Part shown: one piece after another, positions 1 through 6,511 of the stretch
Layout: every line of letters starts with the position of its first letter
Position numbering within the stretch: position 1 is the first letter of the stretch
Assembly (NCBI GenBank): GCA_016296675.1
Contig: JAEDIV010000096.1
Location: 1 to 10,060, forward strand
Direction of reading: 5' to 3'
Length of the DNA: 10,060 nucleotides
From: Clostridia bacterium
GTDB lineage: Bacteria; Bacillota; Clostridia; Christensenellales; Aristaeellaceae
Position numbers and translations under genes: made by a program
The notes under the pieces: generated by a model
Told to the model about the DNA's origin: nothing
Databases searched by the model: none
The model's input: only the letters and a program-made list of their open reading frames with translations

Positions 1-51
1 TTTCAGGGGATCGGCCCTTCCCATCAAAAAAGGTACTTTTTTGATGGCTTG
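1..51 (+). repeat. Structured intergenic repeat, copy 1 (right end only)
   Basis: These 51 bases are identical (51/51) to 7401-7451, the last quarter of the complete copy at 7241-7451. The left part of this copy lies before the window. The visible part holds the 3' arm of a 17-bp hairpin (its 5' arm is outside) and a complete hairpin at 21-47. The copy sits just beyond the 3' end of the minus-strand seven-gene operon and has the same orientation as the other two copies. It contains no coding sequence. Confidence 0.93.
21..47. other. Perfect 12-bp hairpin of the repeat (copy 1)
   Basis: CCATCAAAAAAG and CTTTTTTGATGG form a perfect 12-bp inverted repeat around a 3-base GTA loop. The arms carry A6 and T6 runs, so the hairpin could slow or end transcription from either side. 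It is not a textbook intrinsic terminator, because the T run is inside the stem rather than after it. On the minus strand it lies about 45-70 bases beyond the stop codon of the last operon gene. The identical hairpin recurs at 7421-7447. Confidence 0.8.
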
Positions 52-53
52 AA

Positions 54-79
54 GGATCCAAAGGATGGATCCGTTTTTT
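54..79 (+). terminator. Terminator-like hairpin with T6 tract
   Basis: GGATCC (54-59) and GGATCC (67-72) pair around a 7-base loop and are followed by G and six T residues (74-79). This is intrinsic-terminator geometry on the plus strand. It lies directly right of repeat copy 1 and just beyond the stop codon of the minus-strand transporter gene. The position matches the hairpin plus T tract that follows repeat copy 2 at 7452-7480, but the sequence is different. It is probably the retained half of a terminator into which the repeat was inserted. Confidence 0.5.
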
Positions 80-90
80 GTTTGGACGTC

Positions 91-1005
91 TTATTCGCCT
101 TCGATGACAGCGAGCATCAGGATGCCGATGATAATGATGGCGATGAACGCATACTGCTTTTTGGTGAGCTTTTCCTTAAGAAAAATGCGGGAAAGAAGCA
201 GGGACACCACGCATACAGAGGAGAGGATGGGGGCGGCGATGGCGCCGTTTCCGCTCATTGCGTAGACATAGGTCAATTGGCCTGCGGTTTCGCATACGGC
301 GGCGAGGGCTTTGTCCTTTTGCTTGATCAGGCCGCCGAACTTTTCGCCTTTGATCTTCATGAAGATGAACATGACAAGGCCGACGATGGCGAAGGTCAGC
401 TCATAGGAAACGTTGGCGACGAGCTCGATACTGTCTTCGGTCACGCCGATTAAGGGGCTGGTTTCCATTTCAAGGAAATAAATGTCGAGCACGCAGCCGA
501 CTGCGTCGATAAACGCATAAAGGAACGGCATGCAAAATGCGATGACGGCGAGCTTTTTGCCCAGACGCTTCTGCCTTAAGCGGTCGCCGCTGTTTTCAAG
601 ATAGCCGATGCCCACAACGCCCACGGCGACAATCGCAATCGCGATCCATGCGGGAAGCGAAATGGCTTCCTTCAGAATAATTACGCAAAGAAGCGAGCAC
701 AGCGCGCCGGACGTGTTTTCGATGGGATCGGAGATGGATTCTTCTATAAAGCGCATGCCGAAGAAGGAAAACGCCATCGAAAGAATATAGCACGCGGAAA
801 CGGGCAGATAGGCAATCAGGTTTTTGAAATCATAGGCAAAGTCGCCGGTTATGAGCGTGAAGACGGCATGAAGCCCCATCACAAGACCGACCATGACGCA
901 GATTTTCAGATGACTGTATCTTTCTCTTTCTACCGCGCCTTTTTTATAAAACAGTTCTGCAAGACCCCATAAAAAAGTAGTTGCCAGCGTATATACAAGC
1001 CACAT
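91..1005 (-). CDS. DMT/EamA-family membrane transporter
   Basis: An integral membrane protein of about 304 residues with ten hydrophobic segments, the canonical drug/metabolite transporter (10-TMS DMT, two EamA halves) topology and length. The N-terminus begins MWLVYTLATTFLWG, as is common in this superfamily. Charged loops such as KIKGEKFGG separate the segments, and the second half ends in a long Ile-rich helix before a short acidic tail. Three in-frame ATGs are present (1014, 1011, 1005). AAAGGA abuts the first and lies 9 bases before the third, so 1005 is preferred. It is the last gene of the seven-gene operon, about 74 bases after the cyclase gene. By context it may import the operon's substrate or export a product. 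The substrate cannot be predicted, since DMT proteins carry amino acids, nucleosides, sugars and other metabolites. Confidence 0.87.
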   Translation of the reverse strand: MWLVYTLATTFLWGLAELFYKKGAVERERYSHLKICVMVGLVMGLHAVFTLITGDFAYDFKNLIAYLPVSACYILSMAFSFFGMRFIEESISDPIENTSGALCSLLCVIILKEAISLPAWIAIAIVAVGVVGIGYLENSGDRLRQKRLGKKLAVIAFCMPFLYAFIDAVGCVLDIYFLEMETSPLIGVTEDSIELVANVSYELTFAIVGLVMFIFMKIKGEKFGGLIKQKDKALAAVCETAGQLTYVYAMSGNGAIAAPILSSVCVVSLLLSRIFLKEKLTKKQYAFIAIIIIGILMLAVIEGE

Positions 1006-1079
1006 ACTCATCATTCCTTTGTGTGTATTTTGTTGATGAAAACAATATTGATGAATGCTGCCGGTGTCAGAAGCCTGCG

Positions 1080-1724
1080 CTATTCAAACCATGCCACAGC
1101 CCTGATGGGCGAGCCGTCTGAATTTTCGATGTTCAGCGGGAAGCAGCTGAAATTGAAAAGATCGTTTCCGCACAGATCGAGATTCTTGAGGTTTTCGATG
1201 TTGACGATGTCCTTTTCCTTGAAAAGGCGGTTGTGGCGGATGAGATTTACATCCGAAATCGGGTCAAGCCCGATGACATCAAAACCGATGCCCTTGAAAC
1301 TCCCGTTCATGATGTAGGAAAGCACTTCATCGTCCACGCACGGGTAATCGCCGAAATAGGCGTCCGTACCCCATTTTTTATCCCACCCGAGATTGAAAAG
1401 AAGAAAATCCGCTTTTTCGGGGAGAAAACCGTATTTTTCGATTTCCTTCAGGGTGATTTTTTCGCCCTCTTTCAGATGGCGAACGTCAATCACCAGCGCG
1501 CGGCCGATGAACTGGTCGATCGGGAATTGATCAAGCGTTGTCCGTCCCGCATACAGGTGCGCGGGCGGATCCATGTGCGTTCCGGTATGGGTGAACATGC
1601 TGATCTTGGTTTCCTTGAAGCCGTCCTTTTCGTAGCTGTTTGCTGGCGTGAAGACCGGCTTTTCTGTTCCGGGATATACAGGCATGTCGGGCGTGATCGA
1701 ATGGGTCAGATCGATAACTTTCAT
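1080..1724 (-). CDS. Cyclase family protein (kynurenine formamidase-like metallohydrolase)
   Basis: A 214-residue cytoplasmic hydrolase of the cyclase family (Pfam Cyclase, KynB-like). The diagnostic metal-binding motif is at residues 46-56, HTGTHMDPPAH: His46, His50 and Asp52 match the HxGTHxD ligands and His56 the following histidine. The N-terminal IDLTHSITPDMPVYPG and the C-terminal SDGSPIRAVAW segments are also typical, and the length is normal. Members hydrolyse amide or lactone-type bonds, for example N-formylkynurenine, but many act in other catabolic pathways. AAGGAG lies 9 bases before the ATG. It follows the creatininase-family gene by 42 bases in the same operon, so two hydrolases with different folds act in one pathway. 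No tryptophan-degradation gene is nearby, so I do not call it kynurenine formamidase. Confidence 0.92.
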   Translation of the reverse strand: MKVIDLTHSITPDMPVYPGTEKPVFTPANSYEKDGFKETKISMFTHTGTHMDPPAHLYAGRTTLDQFPIDQFIGRALVIDVRHLKEGEKITLKEIEKYGFLPEKADFLLFNLGWDKKWGTDAYFGDYPCVDDEVLSYIMNGSFKGIGFDVIGLDPISDVNLIRHNRLFKEKDIVNIENLKNLDLCGNDLFNFSCFPLNIENSDGSPIRAVAWFE

Positions 1725-1766
1725 GCGGATATGCTCCTTTAGCGTAAATGGGCGCTGGGAAAAAGG

Positions 1767-2555
1767 TCAGACGTGATTTTCGGGCAGTTTCGTCTTTGAA
1801 AATTCCTTTTCGAAATCCGCGATCCAGTCCGCCATGCGAAGGAGCATTTCCCGTCCCCATTCCTTGTCCGCGCGGGAGGGTACGTCGCCTTTAAAGGAAT
1901 GAACCAGCCAGCCGTTGTCGGAAATGTCCTTGATTTCGCGAAAAACAGTGACGGTTGCGCCCTTGAAGGAAACGTTTTGCCACGCGGCATAGGGGAGAGA
2001 ATCACCCAGATCGTTTTTATAGTTTTCGGGAAGATGCAGGTATTCTTTTTTGATGAGGCTTTCATCCACTGCCATGATCGCCGCGGTTTCCTCGCCGCCG
2101 CCATGGCCGCCCGCCCACTGGGGATTCAGCTGCCCGGCCATCAGCCACCAGTTGAGATTGGCCAGATATGCGCCCTTTCTGTACAGATGCATGCCGACAT
2201 CCTGAATGGCCGCATTGTTTCCGCCGTGGCCGTTTAAAATGATGAAATGCCGAAAACCGTACAGGTATAATTGATCGCAGACGGCTTTGAGAAGACGGGT
2301 CAGTCCTTCCGTTCCGATGGAGATCGTGCCCGGATACCCTGATAGGCCGTCTGTTGCGCCGTAATTGATGGTGGGCGCGATCAGAAGATCGCTTTTTTCA
2401 TTTAGAAGGCGCGCGATTTCATCCGGAATCATTGCATCCGTCCCCAGCGGCATATGGAAGCCGTGGTTTTCAAGGCTTCCGACGGGAATCAGGATGGCGT
2501 CGCTTTTTTGAAGGTAAGACTGAACTTCAAGGATATTCATGCGGCTTAAATACAT
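1767..2555 (-). CDS. Creatininase family metallohydrolase
   Basis: A 262-residue protein of the creatininase family (Pfam PF02633), of normal length. The hallmark N-terminal block is at residues 25-40, VGSLENHGFHMPLGTD, supplying likely metal ligands Glu29, His31 and Asp40. NGHGGN at 108-113 supplies His110, and GGHGGGEETA near 149-158 supplies the late Glu ligand (Glu155 or Glu156). Known family members include creatinine amidohydrolase, mycofactocin peptidase, a formamidopyrimidine deformylase and, as I recall, hydrolases that open diketo-inositol rings in some inositol pathways. The neighbouring FAD oxidoreductase and SDR make ring opening of an oxidised polyol or cyclic substrate a reasonable inference, but it is unproven. 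AAAGGAG lies 8-9 bases before the ATG at 2555. The gene is 51 bases after the SDR gene and 42 before the cyclase gene. Confidence 0.92.
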   Translation of the reverse strand: MYLSRMNILEVQSYLQKSDAILIPVGSLENHGFHMPLGTDAMIPDEIARLLNEKSDLLIAPTINYGATDGLSGYPGTISIGTEGLTRLLKAVCDQLYLYGFRHFIILNGHGGNNAAIQDVGMHLYRKGAYLANLNWWLMAGQLNPQWAGGHGGGEETAAIMAVDESLIKKEYLHLPENYKNDLGDSLPYAAWQNVSFKGATVTVFREIKDISDNGWLVHSFKGDVPSRADKEWGREMLLRMADWIADFEKEFSKTKLPENHV

Positions 2556-2606
2556 GCTTATGTCTCCTTTGAAACGCTAAAAGATAAGTTTCATGCGTTT
2601 ATGCGG

Positions 2607-3260
2607 TTACTCTGTCCAGACGAAATTGTAATTGATGGCTTCTCCGCCGTCCACGAGGATGTTTTGTCCGGTGCAGAATTTGTTTGTGACGGTCAGAAAA
2701 TAGGCCCACTCGGCGATTTCTTCGGTCGTTGCCCATCGCTTCAGCGGCGTTTCATCCATGATTTCTGCCCAGAGAACCGGGTCGTTCATCACGCATTCGT
2801 TTAAGGGCGTAATGACGCCGCCGGGATCGAGGCTGTTGCAGGTGGCGCCGAAGGGAGCGATGCGCATGGCGACATTTTTCGTATAGGCCAAAACGCCGCC
2901 CTTGCTTGCGCAGTATTCCGGGAATTCCGCGCCGGTGTGCCCGCTGGCGGATGCGATGTTCAGAACGGATTTGATCTTCGGCTGAATGGCGTATTTCTCG
3001 GTAATCCCGATCAGCGCTTTCAGGTTGATGTCTATGTCGTCCTCGTTTTGGGTGCCGGCGTTGTTGATGAGAATTTCGATGTTTTCGATCGCCGGAAGAT
3101 GCGCCCTGTCCCTTACATCCACTGTATGGTGGGTGTAATTCGGATGAAGGATGCTTTTTTCCTGACGGTCGATGCCGATAACTTCGTGGCCTTTATCAAG
3201 GAAAGCTTCTGCGATGGCTTTTCCGATTCCCTGTGTCGTGCCCGTGATCAATACCTTCAT
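2607..3260 (-). CDS. Short-chain dehydrogenase/reductase (SDR)
   Basis: A 217-residue classical SDR, an NAD(P)-dependent oxidoreductase with one Rossmann domain. TGTTQGIG (residues 6-13) is the TGxxxGxG dinucleotide-binding motif. NNAG is at 66-69, the catalytic Ser is probably Ser104 in NIASASG, and YCASK (116-120) provides the Tyr116/Lys120 pair. Asp31 at the end of the second beta strand (IGIDRQ) suggests NAD rather than NADP preference. At 217 residues it is shorter than the usual 245-260, with a reduced segment between NNAG and the catalytic serine. The C-terminal CTGQNILVDGG is a normal SDR ending. AAAGGA is 8 bases before the ATG and lies inside the end of the transporter gene, only 4 bases away, so translation is probably coupled. 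Likely role: oxidation or reduction of a hydroxyl/keto group in the operon's pathway. Confidence 0.94.
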   Translation of the reverse strand: MKVLITGTTQGIGKAIAEAFLDKGHEVIGIDRQEKSILHPNYTHHTVDVRDRAHLPAIENIEILINNAGTQNEDDIDINLKALIGITEKYAIQPKIKSVLNIASASGHTGAEFPEYCASKGGVLAYTKNVAMRIAPFGATCNSLDPGGVITPLNECVMNDPVLWAEIMDETPLKRWATTEEIAEWAYFLTVTNKFCTGQNILVDGGEAINYNFVWTE

Positions 3261-3264
3261 ATTC

Positions 3265-4008
3265 TCAGTCCTTTCCGGATAGTGTCAGATATTCGCTGCC
3301 GATGTTCTGCTGTTTCCATTTCTGCGTGATTCTGTAGCCGATGGGGGAAAACGCGATTTCCATTATCAGTTCCGCAACCGCGCCCGTGAGCGCGCACATG
3401 ACGCACTGCAGAATCGTCCAGTGGAAGCCGTTCCAGAAAATTGGCGCGCAGATCACAAATACGATGATGGAGAAAATCAGATTGTCCAGAAACTGACCGA
3501 TGAACGTGGAGATGTAGGTTCGCATGGCGTAGGCCATTTTTCCGTCGGGGTTTTTCCTGAAGATCTCTCCGATCATCCAATTGAGCGTGTTGTTTATGAC
3601 GGCGGAGGACAAAAATGCGATGGTCGAGCCCATCAGGATAAACCATGTGCCTGAGAAAATGCCGTCAAAGGCGGAATAATCACCGGCGTTGGACGGGATG
3701 ATGCTTGCGATAAAAAAGATGATGCAGGTAAGCAGATTGATCGCCGCCGCGACGACGGATATGCGGTTGGACGCCTTGGGGCCGAAATGCTTTGTGATGA
3801 TGTCCATACACATAAACGACAGCCAGGAGATGAGGATGCCGCCGTCCAGCGCAATCCAGTCATTCTGATAAAGCGTCTTGTTGGCCAGAAGGTTCATGGA
3901 GATCACGCTCACGACAAACAGCGTCACAACCGTTGCCGGTATGGATTTCAGAAGCACCTGAAAGGCTTCTTTTTCTTTTTTCAGGCAGGTGTATAATTTT
4001 TTGATCAT
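3265..4008 (-). CDS. VUT family transporter (queuosine-precursor-transporter-like)
   Basis: A 247-residue integral membrane protein resembling the VUT family (Pfam Vut_1, related to YhhQ/QueT-type transporters of queuosine precursors). Family-like segments are NLLANKTL near residue 40, DGGILISW followed by MDIITKHFG near 56-76, and RTYISTFIGQFLDNLIFS in the second half. About six hydrophobic helices follow a basic N-terminus (MIKKLYTCLKKEKEAF). AAAGGA lies 9 bases before the ATG. The gene is 30 bases after the FAD oxidoreductase gene and 4 before the SDR gene. Known VUT members carry 7-deazaguanine queuosine precursors, but no queuosine gene (tgt, queA, queG) is present here. Its embedding among redox enzymes and hydrolases suggests a different cargo, possibly the pathway substrate. 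That is inference from context. Confidence 0.82.
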   Translation of the reverse strand: MIKKLYTCLKKEKEAFQVLLKSIPATVVTLFVVSVISMNLLANKTLYQNDWIALDGGILISWLSFMCMDIITKHFGPKASNRISVVAAAINLLTCIIFFIASIIPSNAGDYSAFDGIFSGTWFILMGSTIAFLSSAVINNTLNWMIGEIFRKNPDGKMAYAMRTYISTFIGQFLDNLIFSIIVFVICAPIFWNGFHWTILQCVMCALTGAVAELIMEIAFSPIGYRITQKWKQQNIGSEYLTLSGKD

Positions 4009-4038
4009 GATGTTCGTTCCTTTTACGTGTATTGTGAT

Positions 4039-5727
4039 TTATCGGATTTCAAAGGAGAACAGGCGGAATTCCTTGCTTCCGTTTGTGGAAAGCGGGATAA
4101 AGCGGACGCGCTTTGCCGGCGCATTCACCTTGTGCTTCACAAATCTTTGGTGGTTATCGGAAATGTGAATGGAGGAAATAGCGCCCTTTTCGTCTTCCAG
4201 TTCGATCCTGTATTCCCTGATAAGCGTTCCCGGCAGCTTGAAGCGCTCCTCATGAAGCGGGTAGCTGCAGGGCATGTTGTGGTACTTTCTGTTCATGTCG
4301 TTATCAAAGATAAGACGGATTTCGGATATGATCGTGTCTTTGGAAAGCGTGTATTCAATTTTATCGCCCGTCTTTCCGATCCACAGGTTTTCTTCGCCGC
4401 GGTCGTTTCCGTTTCTGACAATATCGCTTGTACATTCGGCATCAAGCGACAATTGGGATACTTTGCGCTTATGCCACGGAATATAGTGGTCGTCCTCCAG
4501 GAGCGTTTCCTGAAGGCGTCGGATATCTACGTTTTCCACGTGGCAGTTGTCAGTCACTGCCTGCGCTACCGCCGTGCCCAGCGCCTGGCCCAGAACTGCG
4601 CAGGTCGCCATGACGCGTGAGGAAGAAAGCGCCGCATGGGTAACGCTGATGTTTCGGCCGGCGAAGAGGAGATTTTCGATGTTTTCAGAGATCATGCACT
4701 TAAGCGGAAGGCCCCACGGCTGCGGCGCGGGATGATAGATGGTCGGATGTCCCTTGGCGTAGTAAAAGCCTTCCGGGAAATGATCGTCCATGGACCAGCC
4801 GGCATAGGCGACGATGTCGTCAAATCTGCCTTCCGCTTCGACGTCGTTTTGGGTGACGATATGTTTTCCGATATATCTTCGGCTTTCTCTCTTTCCGGGC
4901 AAAAAGCCGATCCATTCAAGCTCCCAGTTTTCCGCGCCGTGATCGCCCTTGTTTTTCATGTGATCCCATACGCCGTAGCAGATTTTGATCAGCTCATCGC
5001 GGCATCTGTCGGTGTCATGGATGCAGTCCCATTCGCTGCCCAGTTCGATCCACCAGAAATTGTTTGTAAGGTCGTGATCCTTATAGGGAAGATCTGCGTC
5101 CGTTTCATAGGTGTAGGCCCATTTGGGCGGCGTGAAGGGCACGGGATGATCGGTCTCGCGTACCTGGAAAAGGCAGCTCATGCCCATGGTCTTTTTGTCG
5201 GAAACATCCGGCGGAATGGTCTCGCGGAAATCCGACTTCGCCTCGCGGCCATACATGAAATGAGCGCCTGACAGCGGTGCAAGCACGCTGTCGCCCGAGC
5301 AGTCGGCAAACCATTTGGCCGAAACAACGTGGAAGGTTTCGGCGTTTGACTGGTAGCCTCTGACGGAATGGATTTTATCTTTGTCCATCGTAAGGTCAAA
5401 AACAGCTGTATTCAGAAGAAGCGTGATGTTTTCTTCCGCTTTTGCCTTTTCATACAGTACGCTGTCCCAGATCGGATATTTGTGGGACGGATTCTGATAG
5501 AAGTTTTCCAGAAAGATTTCTTCGATGATGCCGCTTTCGCGGTTGTCCTTGCCGTGCGCGCCGCCGATCCACATGCGGATTTCGCTGGACGCGTTTCCGC
5601 CCAGCACCGGACGATCCTGCAAAAGCGTTACAGTGATTCCGTGCCTCGCTGCCGCAATTGCGCAGCAAAGACCTGACATGCCGCCGCCCACAACGCATAA
5701 ATCCGTATTGTGCGTAATCGTTCTCAT
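4039..5727 (-). CDS. FAD-dependent oxidoreductase with C-terminal beta-sandwich-like domain
   Basis: A 562-residue FAD-dependent oxidoreductase (Pfam FAD_oxidored, PF12831-like). VVGGGMSG (residues 12-19) is the GxGxxG dinucleotide motif with Gly14, Gly16 and Gly19. RPVLGGNASSEIRMW (39-53) is the family's second signature, ADCSGDS (141-147) follows, and a C-terminal FAD-contacting block starts at NLLFAGRNISVTHAA (352-366). Residues from about 424 onward, including KIEYTLSKDTIISEIRLIFD and ending FRLFSFEI, resemble a discoidin/F5-8-type beta-sandwich that may bind carbohydrate. There is no signal peptide, so the enzyme is cytoplasmic. Such proteins are common in carbohydrate-use loci, but substrates are mostly unknown. 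Its ATG directly abuts the regulator's TGA, with AAAGGA 10 bases upstream inside the regulator gene, which implies translational coupling. It is the first enzyme gene of the operon and probably performs an early oxidation. Confidence 0.92.
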   Translation of the reverse strand: MRTITHNTDLCVVGGGMSGLCCAIAAARHGITVTLLQDRPVLGGNASSEIRMWIGGAHGKDNRESGIIEEIFLENFYQNPSHKYPIWDSVLYEKAKAEENITLLLNTAVFDLTMDKDKIHSVRGYQSNAETFHVVSAKWFADCSGDSVLAPLSGAHFMYGREAKSDFRETIPPDVSDKKTMGMSCLFQVRETDHPVPFTPPKWAYTYETDADLPYKDHDLTNNFWWIELGSEWDCIHDTDRCRDELIKICYGVWDHMKNKGDHGAENWELEWIGFLPGKRESRRYIGKHIVTQNDVEAEGRFDDIVAYAGWSMDDHFPEGFYYAKGHPTIYHPAPQPWGLPLKCMISENIENLLFAGRNISVTHAALSSSRVMATCAVLGQALGTAVAQAVTDNCHVENVDIRRLQETLLEDDHYIPWHKRKVSQLSLDAECTSDIVRNGNDRGEENLWIGKTGDKIEYTLSKDTIISEIRLIFDNDMNRKYHNMPCSYPLHEERFKLPGTLIREYRIELEDEKGAISSIHISDNHQRFVKHKVNAPAKRVRFIPLSTNGSKEFRLFSFEIR

Positions 5728-6423
5728 TCAGAAATCATCCTTTTCGTATTCTGCGCCGCTGGTTTCGATCAGGCGGAATCTGTTTTTGTCAAATTCCAGC
5801 ATGCCCATGTCGCGCATCTTGCAAAGCTCCAGCGACATTGCGCTTCTGTCCACGGACAGATAATCCGCCAGCTGCTGGCGGTTGAAGGGAATGGTGAATT
5901 CGTTTCTGGAATGCTTTTTGGATTCTTCCGAAAGATAGGAGATCAGCTTTGCCCGCGTGGTGCGTCCGGAAATGTGCCTGATTTTTGAAACCAGCTTCTG
6001 ATTCTTTTCAGACAGCGCGAAAAATAGATTCTGCGTAACCATCTGATGAAACCGGCAGGCGGCGGAGCAGGTGGTGATGATGCGCCGGACGTCGAAAAAA
6101 GCCACGGTCGATTTTTCCACTGCAATTACGTCATTTTGAAGTGCGCCGGAATTGGGCGATACATAGGATTCTGCAAACATATCGCCTTGCGTGATATGGC
6201 CGAGAATGCTTCGGCTTCCCCAGTAGTCGACGGACTGCACGTGCGCTTCGCCTTTGAGCATCAGGAGGATATCCTGAACGCGCTCGCCCTGATTAAGGAT
6301 CATTTCGCCTTTTTCATAGGTTTTGACGCGCGCTGCGAGACAGGACATCATGGAAAGGATTTCACTTTCCGCTACGCCTTTGAACAGCGCGGATCGTTTC
6401 AGAACCGGAAGATACGCTTGCAT
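5728..6423 (-). CDS. Crp/Fnr family transcriptional regulator
   Basis: A 231-residue regulator with an N-terminal cyclic-nucleotide-binding-type effector domain (about residues 12-120, LFKGVAESEI through VAFFDVRRI) and a C-terminal winged helix-turn-helix of the Crp type (about 152-225). The HTH block is NRQQLADYLSVDRSAMSLEL, the usual 'LA..L...R...SR' pattern with Ala-Met replacing the common Ser-Arg. Cysteines are at 28, 119, 123 and 201. There is no N-terminal Cys cluster as in FNR, so an FNR-type oxygen-sensing Fe-S cluster is unlikely. It is the first gene of the operon, divergent from a ferredoxin-like gene, and its stop codon abuts the next start. The Shine-Dalgarno sequence is weak (only GAG before a T6 run), so regulator levels may be low. 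It probably binds the two TGTAAAAACAA sites in its own promoter region. The effector is unknown. Confidence 0.94.
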   Translation of the reverse strand: MQAYLPVLKRSALFKGVAESEILSMMSCLAARVKTYEKGEMILNQGERVQDILLMLKGEAHVQSVDYWGSRSILGHITQGDMFAESYVSPNSGALQNDVIAVEKSTVAFFDVRRIITTCSAACRFHQMVTQNLFFALSEKNQKLVSKIRHISGRTTRAKLISYLSEESKKHSRNEFTIPFNRQQLADYLSVDRSAMSLELCKMRDMGMLEFDKNRFRLIETSGAEYEKDDF

Positions 6424-6438
6424 AAAAAACTCATTTCT

Positions 6439-6452
6439 GTTGTAAAAACAAC
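6439..6452. promoter_or_regulatory. Putative Crp/Fnr operator 1 (GTTGT-N4-ACAAC)
   Basis: GTTGTAAAAACAAC is a perfect 5-bp dyad with a 4-base spacer, the same half-site and spacer geometry as FNR-type boxes (TTGAT-N4-ATCAA). It lies between the regulator gene and the divergent ferredoxin gene, where such a regulator would act. Its centre is about 41.5 bases upstream of the start expected for the ferredoxin promoter below, the classic activating position for this family. That distance depends on a -10 choice that is not certain. Confidence 0.6.
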
Positions 6453-6480
6453 TGATTTATCGAAAGTATTATAGTATGAT
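6452..6480 (+). promoter_or_regulatory. Possible promoter of the ferredoxin-like gene
   Basis: CTGATT (6452-6457), a poor -35, is followed after 17 bases by TATGAT (6475-6480), a fair -10. A weak -35 with operator 1 immediately upstream is the arrangement expected of an activator-dependent Crp/Fnr class II promoter. Other -10 readings in this AT-rich stretch (TATTAT at 6467, TATAGT at 6470) cannot be excluded. Confidence 0.4.
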
Positions 6481-6496
6481 ATCCCTGTAAAAACAA
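6468..6496 (-). promoter_or_regulatory. Promoter of the crp-led operon
   Basis: Reading the minus strand, TTGTTT (6496-6491) is followed after 17 bases by a perfect TATAAT (6473-6468). The predicted transcription start is near 6461, giving a leader of about 38 bases before the regulator ATG at 6423. The -35 hexamer overlaps the second TGTAAAAACAA site (6485-6498) and the first site lies just downstream of the start. Binding at either would be expected to repress, so negative autoregulation is plausible. Confidence 0.72.
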
Positions 6497-6498
6497 GG
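6484..6498. promoter_or_regulatory. Putative Crp/Fnr operator 2 (CCTGTAAAAACAAGG)
   Basis: This site repeats the 11-base core TGTAAAAACAA of operator 1, 45 bases away on the same strand, within an imperfect dyad (TGT-N4-ACA core). It overlaps the -35 of the minus-strand promoter and the likely start region of the plus-strand transcript. It also runs into the ribosome-binding site of the ferredoxin gene. A bound regulator here would most simply repress. Confidence 0.45.
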
Positions 6499-6511
6499 AG
6501 GGAGCAAGTAA

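Noticed and set aside
1033..1055. Two TTGATGAA direct repeats 15 bases apart between the cyclase and DMT genes
   Set aside because: Short, low-complexity and inside an operon gap with no promoter hexamers; probably chance.
1080..1724. Naming the cyclase-family gene kynB
   Set aside because: The HxGTHxDxPxH motif is shared by the whole family and no tryptophan or kynurenine gene is near, so the specific name is not justified.
5728..6423. Calling the regulator FNR (oxygen sensor)
   Set aside because: The N-terminal cysteine cluster needed for FNR-type [4Fe-4S] binding is missing, so only the Crp/Fnr superfamily call is supported.
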